From Conexibacter sp. (GTDB taxonomy: Bacteria > Actinomycetota > Thermoleophilia > Solirubrobacterales > Solirubrobacteraceae), in the NCBI GenBank assembly GCA_025964215.1, contig JAOPZG010000569.1, positions 1 through 5,769 of the forward strand: 5,769 bases of DNA, written 5' to 3'. The position numbers and the translations under genes were made by a program. The notes below the pieces were generated by a model, which did no database searches, was not told the DNA's origin, and saw only the letters and a program-made list of their open reading frames with translations. This document shows positions 1 to 5,508 of the stretch, one piece after another; the first letter of the stretch is position 1; every line of letters starts with the position of its first letter.

Positions 1-256
1 GCGGCGCGCCGCACGCGCGGCACTGGCCGCCGACGCCGTCGACCGCGTCGGCCACGAGCCGCTCGACCTCGCCCAGCTCGCCGTCGGCGTCCTGGAGCTC
101 GGCGGCCTTGCGCACGAGGACGTCGAGGCGGAAGTGGTCGCGGATCGCCATCTCGTAGGTCAGCCCGCCGAGGTCCCAGTGCAGGGTCGCGACCTTCTCG
201 GCCAGCTCGTCGCGCCGGCGCAGCAGGTCGGCGTGGATGTCCGGTGTCGTGCTCAT
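1..256 (-). CDS. Helical zinc-ribbon protein of unknown function, N-terminal part only
   Basis: I do not recognise this as a named family. The visible 85 residues start MSTTPDIHADLLRRRDELAEK. Residues 6-72 are rich in Leu, Glu, Arg, Ala and Asp with heptad-like spacing and no helix breakers apart from a Gly pair at 30-31, so a helical hairpin or coiled coil is likely. It then enters a CxxC knuckle, C79-R-A-C82-G-A-P, which looks like the first half of a zinc ribbon; the second half would lie beyond the window. There is no signal peptide or membrane span in the visible part, so it is probably cytoplasmic. The ATG abuts the stop of the gene before it (TAGATG) and has a good ribosome site (GGAGGAG, 9 bases upstream), so it is the seventh gene of the pst operon. 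The CxxC-G-A-P motif resembles those of the other two zinc-ribbon proteins in this window. The frame is open to the window edge. Confidence 0.75.
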   Translation of the reverse strand, partial: MSTTPDIHADLLRRRDELAEKVATLHWDLGGLTYEMAIRDHFRLDVLVRKAAELQDADGELGEVERLVADAVDGVGGQCRACGAP

Positions 257-910
257 CTAGCCGATCTCCTCCGTGGCGCTGCCGCCGCCGATCTTGGTGC
301 CGCTCGTGTCCTTCGGCGGCGCCTTGCCGCCGGTCCCGAGCGTCTTGGGCAGCTTCGCCGACTTCTTGGAGTAGTCGCCGCCGCTGCTGCTGTCGAGCTT
401 CTTGACCGCCGTGTTGGTGGCCTTGGACGACGAGGACGACTTCGACGAGGACTTGGACTTCTTGGTGGCCTTGAGCGTCGTCGTCCCGGCGTCCGGCGTC
501 GCCGCGGTCGCGGCCGGCGCGGCGGTGCTCGCCGCGACCGCCGGGGCGGCGGTGCCGCCGCCGACGCTGATGACCTGCGGCGTGCCGCCGCTGGCCGACG
601 AGTCCTGCCCGAGGCCGCCGATCAGGACGCCGACGCCGAGCGCCAGCAGCAGGCACGCGACGCCGGCCACAGCCGCCGCGTTCGTGCTCACGCGCCCGAG
701 CCAGCCCGCCGCCGTCGTTGTCGTCGTCGTCGTGGCGGCGGGCGGCGCCTGCGGGACCTGCCGGGCCAAGATGTCCAAGAACGGCAGGCGCGCCTCGGCG
801 CGGCGGGCGCCGCACTGGAGGCAGTAGCGCTGGTCGGTGGCCAGCGGCGCGCCGCAGCCGCGGCACGGCGCGTTGGGCTCGCCCAGCAGCGGTCGGTTGA
901 GGTCGGTCAC
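257..910 (-). CDS. Zinc-ribbon, single-pass membrane protein with Ser/Lys-rich tail
   Basis: The product is 217 aa and of unknown function. A four-Cys zinc ribbon sits at the N-terminus (C16-R-G-C19 and C30-L-Q-C33). A linker with seven consecutive Thr follows (60-66), then one hydrophobic span at about 78-101. The rest is a low-complexity tail: Ala/Thr/Pro-rich at 119-145, then Lys/Ser-rich from 147, ending E-E-I-G. The expected topology is zinc ribbon in the cytoplasm and basic tail outside. The GTG start at 910 is chosen because it overlaps the previous stop by four bases (GTGA), has a strong AGGAGGGG site five bases upstream, and places the zinc ribbon directly after the start. The open frame continues further upstream, but there it only shadows the lipoprotein gene. 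The gene is sixth in the pst operon. Its N-terminus closely matches that of the divergent gene at 5509. A membrane-linked sensor or scaffold role is possible, but nothing in the sequence proves it. Confidence 0.85.
   Translation of the reverse strand: MTDLNRPLLGEPNAPCRGCGAPLATDQRYCLQCGARRAEARLPFLDILARQVPQAPPAATTTTTTTAAGWLGRVSTNAAAVAGVACLLLALGVGVLIGGLGQDSSASGGTPQVISVGGGTAAPAVAASTAAPAATAATPDAGTTTLKATKKSKSSSKSSSSSKATNTAVKKLDSSSGGDYSKKSAKLPKTLGTGGKAPPKDTSGTKIGGGSATEEIG
266..272 (-). promoter_or_regulatory. Ribosome binding site of the helical zinc-ribbon gene
   Basis: GGAGGAG on the minus strand lies 9 bases before the ATG at 256, inside the last codons of the preceding gene. It supports that ATG as the real start although the gene abuts its neighbour directly. 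Confidence 0.65.
713..733 (-). repeat. Short ACG trinucleotide run coding poly-Thr
   Basis: Seven Thr codons in a row on the minus strand, six ACG interrupted by one ACA. They encode Thr60-66 in the linker between the zinc ribbon and the membrane span. The run is a small potential slippage site, where gain or loss of units would stay in frame. Confidence 0.7.
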
Positions 911-1665
911 TTCGCCCCTCCTGAGAGGACGGTCGGTGGCGCCGCGCAAGCGAGCTGCGCCCGCTTCGGGTCGCCGATGAAGAAGACGGTGAAGGTGGTG
1001 GGCTTCTTGGACTCGCCCTTGGGCGGGAGGCGGTCGACGACGGCGCGACCCGCGGCGACGACCTTGCCGCCGGCGCGCGCGACGCACGAGATCACGAGGC
1101 GCTTCTGCGCGACCGCCGAGCCGTTGGCGATCGTGCCCTTGGCGTACGGGCCGTCCTCGTCGCGGCCGGCCCTGATCCCGGAGAGCGCGATCCTCGGCAG
1201 CGCGCCCGCGGCGGGCTCGCCCTTGGCGGCGCCGACCTGGGCGGCGACCTTGGACGCCTTGCCGGCGACCAGGATCTGGTTGTTCACCCAGTCCGCCTCC
1301 TGGCCCGCGGCGAGCACCGGCAGCGAGGTCAGCGAGGCGTCGAGGCCGGGCGCGTCGTTGGCGTACAACCGCTTGCCCCTGGCGTCGGAGACCGTGATCG
1401 CGACCGGCAGCGTCACCTGGGTCGACCCGGTGTTCTTGACCCGCACGACCGCCGCGACGCCGTTGGCGTCCTGGATCAGCGTCGAGTCCTCCACCTCGAT
1501 GGAGGCGTTGGGCTTGCCGATGCGCAGGCCCTTCTGGTTCTTGATGGTGTCGACGGCGAGCCTGGACTTGGCCGCGCTCTTCTCGGGCGTCGTCTGGACG
1601 CCGAGGCAGCCGCCGAGCAGCAGCGGCGCCACGGCGAGCGGGAGCAGCCCGAGGGCTCGTCTCAC
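907..1665 (-). CDS. Predicted lipoprotein with two beta-sandwich-like domains
   Basis: The product is 252 aa, not a named Pst component. The first residues are M-R-R followed by a hydrophobic stretch ending L16-L-G-G-C20, a lipobox-like site, so the mature protein should be lipid-anchored outside the membrane at Cys20. Residues about 52-136 (V-V-R-V-K-N-T-G, later L-P-V-L-A-A-G) and about 156-245 (A-K-G-T-I-A-N-G-S, later L-P-P-K-G) both look like alternating beta strands of the Ig-like type seen in FxLYD or DUF4352-like domains; that is pattern reading, not a profile match. Cys194 and Cys240 in the second half could form a disulfide. The GTG start at 1665 shares GTGA with the pstB stop and puts a signal peptide at the N-terminus. 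The frame is open further upstream, but there it overlaps pstB without signal features. Placement after pstB suggests a surface role linked to phosphate uptake, by inference. Confidence 0.8.
   Translation of the reverse strand: MRRALGLLPLAVAPLLLGGCLGVQTTPEKSAAKSRLAVDTIKNQKGLRIGKPNASIEVEDSTLIQDANGVAAVVRVKNTGSTQVTLPVAITVSDARGKRLYANDAPGLDASLTSLPVLAAGQEADWVNNQILVAGKASKVAAQVGAAKGEPAAGALPRIALSGIRAGRDEDGPYAKGTIANGSAVAQKRLVISCVARAGGKVVAAGRAVVDRLPPKGESKKPTTFTVFFIGDPKRAQLACAAPPTVLSGGAK
915..922 (-). promoter_or_regulatory. Ribosome binding site of the zinc-ribbon membrane gene
   Basis: AGGAGGGG on the minus strand, five bout bases before the GTG at 910 and within the final codons of the lipoprotein gene. 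It is the strongest Shine-Dalgarno sequence in the window and decides the GTG start of the downstream gene. Confidence 0.75.
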
Positions 1666-2552
1666 CCGAACACCCCGCGCACGTAGTCGCGCGTGCGCTG
1701 CGCCTGCGGGGCGTCGAAGATCTGCTCGGCCGGGCCGTACTCCACGAGGTCGCCCAGGTACATGAAGGCGACCTTGTCGCCGACGCGGCGGGCCTGCTGC
1801 ATGTTGTGGGTGACGATCACGATCGCGAGATCGGAGCGCAGCTCGCCGATCAGCTGCTCGATGACCGCGGTCGAGCGCGGGTCCAGCGCGCTGCACGGCT
1901 CGTCCATCAGCAGCACCTCGGGACGCGTCGCGATCGCGCGGGCGATGCAGAGCCGCTGCTGCTGGCCGCCGCTCAACCGCAGCGCGGGCGCGTCGAGCTT
2001 GTCCTTGACCTCGTCCCAGAGGCCGGCGCGGCGCAGCGCGTCCTCCACGAGCGGCGCGAGGACCGAGCGGCCCGGGCGCTTGCGCGACTGCTCGCGCAGC
2101 GCATAGGCCACGTTGTCGAAGATCGACATGGGGAACGGGTTGGGCTGCTGGAAGACCATCGCGACGCGACGGCGCAGCGCGGTGACCTCGAGCGCGTCGA
2201 CGTCGGTGCCGTCGAGCAGGATCGTCCCGCCGCGCTGCGCGCCGGCGGTCAGCTCGGTGAGGCGGTTGAGCGTGCGCAGCAGCGTCGTCTTGCCGCAGCC
2301 CGACGGGCCGATCAGCGCGAGCACCTCTCCGAGGCGGATCGAGAGCGAGACCTGCTTGACCGCCTCGTTCTCGCCATAGAACACCGACAAGCCCTGGAGC
2401 GTCATGCGCTCGGGGCCGGCCTCGCCGCGCCGGTGATGCGCGGCGCCGCTGGTCGCCGCGTGGCCGCCGGCCGGCGGGGCGATGCCGGGCGCCACCGTCG
2501 GCGGCGCGTCGACCAGGATCTTGCGGATGGGCGGGGGCTGTTCGGTGATCAT
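1662..2552 (-). CDS. pstB: Phosphate ABC transporter ATP-binding protein PstB
   Basis: The ATPase hydrolyses ATP at the inner face of the membrane to drive phosphate import through PstCA. All ABC motifs are present: Walker A G82-P-S-G-C-G-K-T89, Q-loop in F-Q-Q-P-N-P-F-P (134-141), signature L-S-G-G-Q-Q-Q-R (193-200), Walker B V-L-L-M-D-E-P (213-219), D-loop S-A-L-D (221-224), and switch His249 in T-H-N-M-Q-Q-A, a form typical of PstB. The product is 296 aa, about 40-50 longer than usual PstB. The excess is a Pro/Ala/His-rich N-terminus before M50[10 protein letters not shown]. The ATG at 2552 is preferred: it overlaps the pstA stop as ATGA and has GGAG seven bases upstream. Starting at Met50 would give normal length, but I see no good ribosome site there. 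An upstream in-frame extension within pstA is rejected as shadow. Confidence 0.96.
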   Translation of the reverse strand: MITEQPPPIRKILVDAPPTVAPGIAPPAGGHAATSGAAHHRRGEAGPERMTLQGLSVFYGENEAVKQVSLSIRLGEVLALIGPSGCGKTTLLRTLNRLTELTAGAQRGGTILLDGTDVDALEVTALRRRVAMVFQQPNPFPMSIFDNVAYALREQSRKRPGRSVLAPLVEDALRRAGLWDEVKDKLDAPALRLSGGQQQRLCIARAIATRPEVLLMDEPCSALDPRSTAVIEQLIGELRSDLAIVIVTHNMQQARRVGDKVAFMYLGDLVEYGPAEQIFDAPQAQRTRDYVRGVFG

Positions 2553-3544
2553 CGTCCTGCTCCGAGTCGCGTGCCCTCGAGCCCCGTCTTGGCGCCGCGG
2601 CGCGCGATGAGGTCGACGGTGAAGTTGAGCGCCACGACCAGCAGCAGCAGGACGAACGCGGCGGCGTAGGCCTTCTCCGGCGCGTTGCCCTCGCCGGCGG
2701 GCGAGTTGTTGTAGACGTAGCTGGTGAGCGTCGAGCCCGTGCCCTTGAGCACGTCGAGGCCGGGGACGCCGCCCTCCTTCTCGAGGCGCAGCGTCGCGCC
2801 GAGGAGGATCACCACGATCGCGGTGTCGCCGGCGATCCGGCCCATGCCGAGCGCCGCGCCGGTCGAGACGTTCGGCCGCACGGCGGGCAGCAGGACGCGG
2901 CGGATCGTCGCGATCTTCGTCTTGCCCAGGCCGTAGGAGGCCTCGCGCACGTGGGCGGGGATGGACTGCAGGCCCTCGCGCGTCGCGCCGAAGACCATCG
3001 GCAGGGCGATCAACGACATCATCGCGCCGGCGGTCAGGAACGAGCGGCCGAAGACCGCGCCGCCCTCGGCGGTGAACGACATCCAGCCGAGCAGGCCGTG
3101 CTGGAAGAGCGCGAGGCCGAAGATCGCGAGGACGATGTCCGGCGTGCCGGCGACGACCTCGATGCCGGACTCGACCATCCGCGCCAGCCCGCTCGGGCGG
3201 CCGTACTCGACGACCCAGATCGCGGCGGCGACCGCGATCGGCGTGGCGATGGCGATCCCGATGATCGTCAGCAGGATCGTGCCGATGATCGGGTCCAGGA
3301 AGCCGCCGGAGTCCGACTGGTCGACCTCGCCGCTCGGGTGCGACCAGAGCAGGCTCGGCTTGAGGTACTGGAGGCCGCGCACGGCCATGTACCCCATGAT
3401 GAGCGCGGCGATCGCGCAGAGCGCGAGGCCCGCGCCCCAGCACAGCACGTAGGCGATGCGGTCGCCCCAGCGCCAGTCGGCCATCGACTCGCGCTTGGGG
3501 CGCTGCTTGCCCGGCGCCGGTCGGGGGGATGCGGTGACGGCCAT
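2549..3544 (-). CDS. pstA: Phosphate ABC transporter permease PstA
   Basis: One of two membrane subunits forming the phosphate channel with PstC. The product is 331 aa, slightly longer than classical PstA, with a basic Pro-rich N-terminus (1-29) before the first span (about 30-55). Further hydrophobic spans lie around 85-112, 125-150, 168-187, in the region after 220, and a last one near the C-terminus ([11 protein letters not shown]). The cytoplasmic coupling loop is visible as R200-E-A-S-Y-G-L-G207, matching the EAA-type loop that contacts the ATPase in MetI-like permeases. The following stretch [11 protein letters not shown] and G-R-I-A-G-D-T-A also fits PstA. The ATG shares one A with the pstC stop (TGATG). 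Frames extending upstream into pstC are not needed to explain the protein. Confidence 0.95.
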   Translation of the reverse strand: MAVTASPRPAPGKQRPKRESMADWRWGDRIAYVLCWGAGLALCAIAALIMGYMAVRGLQYLKPSLLWSHPSGEVDQSDSGGFLDPIIGTILLTIIGIAIATPIAVAAAIWVVEYGRPSGLARMVESGIEVVAGTPDIVLAIFGLALFQHGLLGWMSFTAEGGAVFGRSFLTAGAMMSLIALPMVFGATREGLQSIPAHVREASYGLGKTKIATIRRVLLPAVRPNVSTGAALGMGRIAGDTAIVVILLGATLRLEKEGGVPGLDVLKGTGSTLTSYVYNNSPAGEGNAPEKAYAAAFVLLLLVVALNFTVDLIARRGAKTGLEGTRLGAGR

Positions 3545-4530
3545 CAGCTGCGGACCCCGTACTTCTTCATCGGCTGCTTGGCGAGGTAGCCCGCCAGCGA
3601 GAGGAGCAGGCTGGAGAAGAGCAACAACAACGCGAAGGCGTACACCGTGGAGCGCACGGCCGGCGCCTGGAGCGACTCGGAGTCCTCCACGATCGTGGAG
3701 GCCAGCGGGCGCAGCGGCTCGAGCAGGAACAGGCGCGGGCCGTCGAACGGGTTGGGCGCGAAGCCCACCGAGCCCGAGACCATCGACAACATGATGGCCT
3801 CGCCCAGCGCGCGGGCGCAGGCGAGCACGGCGGCGGCGATGATCGCCGGGCGCGCCGCGCGGATGGAGACCGTCCACATCGCGCGCCAGCGGTTGACGCC
3901 GAGGGCGACCGCGCCCTCCTTCCACCCGCGCGGGACGGCGTAGAGCGCGTCGACGCAGATGGCGATCATGATCGGGACGATCATCACGGTGAGGATCACG
4001 ACCGCGACGAGCAGGCTCGCGCCGCTGAGCTGGACGATGAACTCGACCGACTTCTTGTCGTGCGCCGAGATGATGTGGTTGCCCACGAAGGGCACCAGCA
4101 CGAGGATCCCGAGCAGGCCGTAGATCACCGACGGCACCGCGGCGAGCAGCCGCACGACCGGGACGATGATCGCGCGCAGCCGGTCGGGCGCGAACTCGAC
4201 GATGAAGATGGAGGCCAGCAGCGCGAAGATCAGGCCGAAGACGACGGCCAGGCCGGTCGTGAGGATCGTGCCCCAGACCAGCGGCCACGCGCGCAGGTGG
4301 TAGTCGGCGGCCGGCGGCTTGGCGCCGGCGTTGACCATGGTGTTGATCTGCGTGTCGACGTTGCCGCCGGGGAACAGCCAACGAAGGCCATTATGTTGGA
4401 ACGTCGGCCATGCCTCGTTCGCGACGAAGACGACCATGAGGACGATGACCAGCAGCACGGCGCACGCCAGCGCGCCGAGCGTGAGCTCGGCGCGCCGGTC
4501 CGACCACGGCTGGCGCAGCCGGTGGAGCAT
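3544..4530 (-). CDS. pstC: Phosphate ABC transporter permease PstC
   Basis: Membrane partner of PstA; it forms half of the phosphate translocation path. The product is 328 aa, within the usual PstC range. Hydrophobic spans are visible at about 18-38, 84-111, 121-149, 170-195, 228-252 and 296-317. The conserved permease segment L129[12 protein letters not shown]141 is clear, and the coupling loop K204[11 protein letters not shown]215 is the EAA-type contact site for PstB. A hydrophilic stretch at 43-80 after the first span is the expected outside loop, where PstS would dock. The ATG overlaps the pstS stop by one base (TAATG), with no strong ribosome site of its own, so translation probably depends on coupling from pstS. 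Confidence 0.96.
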   Translation of the reverse strand: MLHRLRQPWSDRRAELTLGALACAVLLVIVLMVVFVANEAWPTFQHNGLRWLFPGGNVDTQINTMVNAGAKPPAADYHLRAWPLVWGTILTTGLAVVFGLIFALLASIFIVEFAPDRLRAIIVPVVRLLAAVPSVIYGLLGILVLVPFVGNHIISAHDKKSVEFIVQLSGASLLVAVVILTVMIVPIMIAICVDALYAVPRGWKEGAVALGVNRWRAMWTVSIRAARPAIIAAAVLACARALGEAIMLSMVSGSVGFAPNPFDGPRLFLLEPLRPLASTIVEDSESLQAPAVRSTVYAFALLLLFSSLLLSLAGYLAKQPMKKYGVRS

Positions 4531-5345
4531 TACTTCAGCGGCACCCAGTGCTTGCCGACGATCGCCTGGGCCTTGGCGCTGTTCTGCACCCAGGAGATGA
4601 AGGCCGAGACGACTCCGGGGGCGCGGCCGCGGGTGACCATCCAGAAGTTGCGCACGCCGCCGTACTCGCCGGACTTGGCGTTGCGCAGGTTGCAGGCGAC
4701 GCCGTTGTAGCCCGCGGCGTTCGTGCCGCCGACGAAGTCCAGCGACACGTAGCCGATGGCGTTCGGGTCGGACTGGACCGCCTGCTGGACGAGGCCGTTG
4801 GAGGCCTTGGCCGCGATCGACGAGGTCACCGTCTTGGTGCCCATGAAGATCTTCTGGAACGCGTCCTGCGTGCCGGAGGCGGCGGTGCGGCCGACGATGT
4901 CGATCGTGCCCGTCGCGGTGGCGCCGGGGACCTGGCTCCAGTCGCGGATGTCGCCGGCGAAGATCGCCTGGATCGTGGCCTGCGAGAGGTCGGCGACCGG
5001 GTTCTTCGGGTTGGTGGCGAGGCAGATCGCGTCGCGGGCGATCTTGTTGAAGAAGATGCCGCCCGGATCGCTGGACTTCGGGTCGCGGGACGAGTTGCCG
5101 ATCGTCACGCGGCCGGCGGCCACGTCGGCGACGCCGACGTCGGAGCCGCCCTGGGCCAGCTTGAACTTGACCTTGCCGGGGTGCGACTTGACATAGGCCT
5201 TGGCCAGCAGCGTGGCGAGCGGGGCGACCGAGGTCGAGCCGCTCATCGTGATCACGGGCGTGGCCTGGGCCGCGGCCGGGACGACGGCCGCGAGGACGCC
5301 GACCGATGCCGCGCAGACGCCGAGGCGGCGGAGGCGGGTCGTCAT
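4530..5345 (-). CDS. pstS: Phosphate-binding protein PstS, Sec-secreted
   Basis: Extracellular phosphate receptor that delivers phosphate to PstCA. The 271 aa product has an Arg-containing N-region, a hydrophobic core at about 8-26 and a likely signal peptidase I site A26-Q-A28 before Thr29. Phosphate-pocket motifs of the family are visible: S35-G-S-T-S-V-A-P-L43, G66-G-S-D-V-G71, N84-S-S-R-D88, and G152-R-T-A-A-S-G-T-Q-D-A-F163 with the Ser-Gly-Thr loop. I-F-A-G-D-I-R-D-W (128-136) is also typical. There is no lipobox: Cys11 lies inside the hydrophobic core and is not placed for lipidation. That differs from most actinobacterial PstS, which are lipoproteins. The ATG at 5345 has AAAAGGAG nine bases upstream. 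It is the first gene of the operon, with a four-unit PHO box about 60-110 bases upstream. Confidence 0.96.
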   Translation of the reverse strand: MTTRLRRLGVCAASVGVLAAVVPAAAQATPVITMSGSTSVAPLATLLAKAYVKSHPGKVKFKLAQGGSDVGVADVAAGRVTIGNSSRDPKSSDPGGIFFNKIARDAICLATNPKNPVADLSQATIQAIFAGDIRDWSQVPGATATGTIDIVGRTAASGTQDAFQKIFMGTKTVTSSIAAKASNGLVQQAVQSDPNAIGYVSLDFVGGTNAAGYNGVACNLRNAKSGEYGGVRNFWMVTRGRAPGVVSAFISWVQNSAKAQAIVGKHWVPLK

Positions 5346-5354
5346 GTTCGGGAA

Positions 5355-5362
5355 CTCCTTTT
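5355..5362 (-). promoter_or_regulatory. Ribosome binding site of pstS
   Basis: AAAAGGAG on the minus strand, nine bases before the pstS ATG at 5345. It is the only A-rich stretch in the leader and confirms the start codon. Confidence 0.7.
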
Positions 5363-5407
5363 CGAGGTGGGGCGAGGCGGACGGCAGACTGACCGGCGGC
5401 GAGGCGC

Positions 5408-5451
5408 GCCTTGTGAAGCGCTGGTGCCTTTCTCGTGAACGAGCTGTGAAG
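5408..5451 (-). promoter_or_regulatory. PHO box: four 11-base direct repeat units upstream of pstS
   Basis: Read on the minus strand from 5451, four units follow each other with no gap: CTTCACAGCTC, GTTCACGAGAA, AGGCACCAGCG, CTTCACAAGGC. Three carry (C/G)TTCAC at the unit start and the third is degenerate (GGCACC); the phase is exactly 11 bases throughout. PhoB/PhoP-family regulators are known to bind such 11-base direct repeats, and actinobacterial PHO boxes have a GTTCAC-like core. The position, about 60 bases before the pstS start, fits activation of the pst operon at low phosphate. I could not assign a convincing -10 element downstream; CAGTCT at 5391-5386 is the nearest weak candidate, and the last repeat may stand in for the -35, as in other Pho promoters. 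Confidence 0.8.
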
Positions 5452-5455
5452 GGGC

Positions 5456-5477
5456 GATCACCAGGGCTTCACACGGC
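5456..5477 (+). promoter_or_regulatory. Candidate two-unit PHO box facing the divergent gene
   Basis: On the plus strand GATCACCAGGG (5456-5466) is followed directly by CTTCACACGGC (5467-5477), two 11-base units with a TCAC core in phase and in the opposite orientation to the pstS box, four bases away from it. Two units are the usual minimum for a PhoP dimer. The site ends 31 bases before the ATG at 5509, so it could drive the divergent zinc-ribbon gene. It is weaker than the pstS box and might also just extend that box as an inverted half. Confidence 0.45.
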
Positions 5478-5508
5478 GCACGCGGGCGAGGGCGAGACTG
5501 GCGCCTCG

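Noticed and set aside
134..1765. 543-codon open frame on the plus strand opposite the three downstream genes
   Set aside because: It lies antisense to three genes with clear motifs, is rich in Arg/Ala/Gly/Pro with no domain, and is expected where GC-rich codons leave few stops on the other strand.
2553..3443. Extended pstB frame that would fuse about 300 Arg/Asp/Pro-rich residues in front of PstB
   Set aside because: The extension is an out-of-frame reading of pstA; the ATG at 2552 with ATGA overlap and GGAG explains the gene.
1806..4710. Several plus-strand open frames of 140-290 codons opposite pstB, pstA and pstC (1806-2669, 2951-3589, 4060-4710 and smaller ones)
   Set aside because: They are Arg/Asp/Glu/Ala-rich mirror images of conserved transporter genes with no starts supported by ribosome sites.
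5386..5391. CAGTCT on the minus strand as -10 box of the pstS promoter
   Set aside because: It is a poor match to TANNNT and its distance to the last PHO unit is longer than expected; mentioned only as the nearest weak candidate.
5402..5411. 10-base palindrome AGGCGCGCCT at the downstream end of the PHO box
   Set aside because: Such GC palindromes are common in a sequence of this composition, and it is neither followed by a T run nor part of the 11-base phase.
4548..5438. 296-codon open frame on the plus strand opposite pstS, running through the pstS leader
   Set aside because: Composition is Gly/Arg/Asp/Ala low complexity, it is antisense to a well-supported pstS, and it ends inside the PHO box.
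5432..5443. Small inverted repeat CTCGT-GA-ACGAG, possible hairpin
   Set aside because: The loop is only two bases, the arms are five bases, and it falls inside the direct repeats, which explain it better.
5446..5508. GTG at 5446 as an earlier in-frame start for the divergent zinc-ribbon gene
   Set aside because: The GTG is part of a PHO box repeat, has no good ribosome site, and would add residues without recognisable features; ATG at 5509 starts directly at the ribbon.
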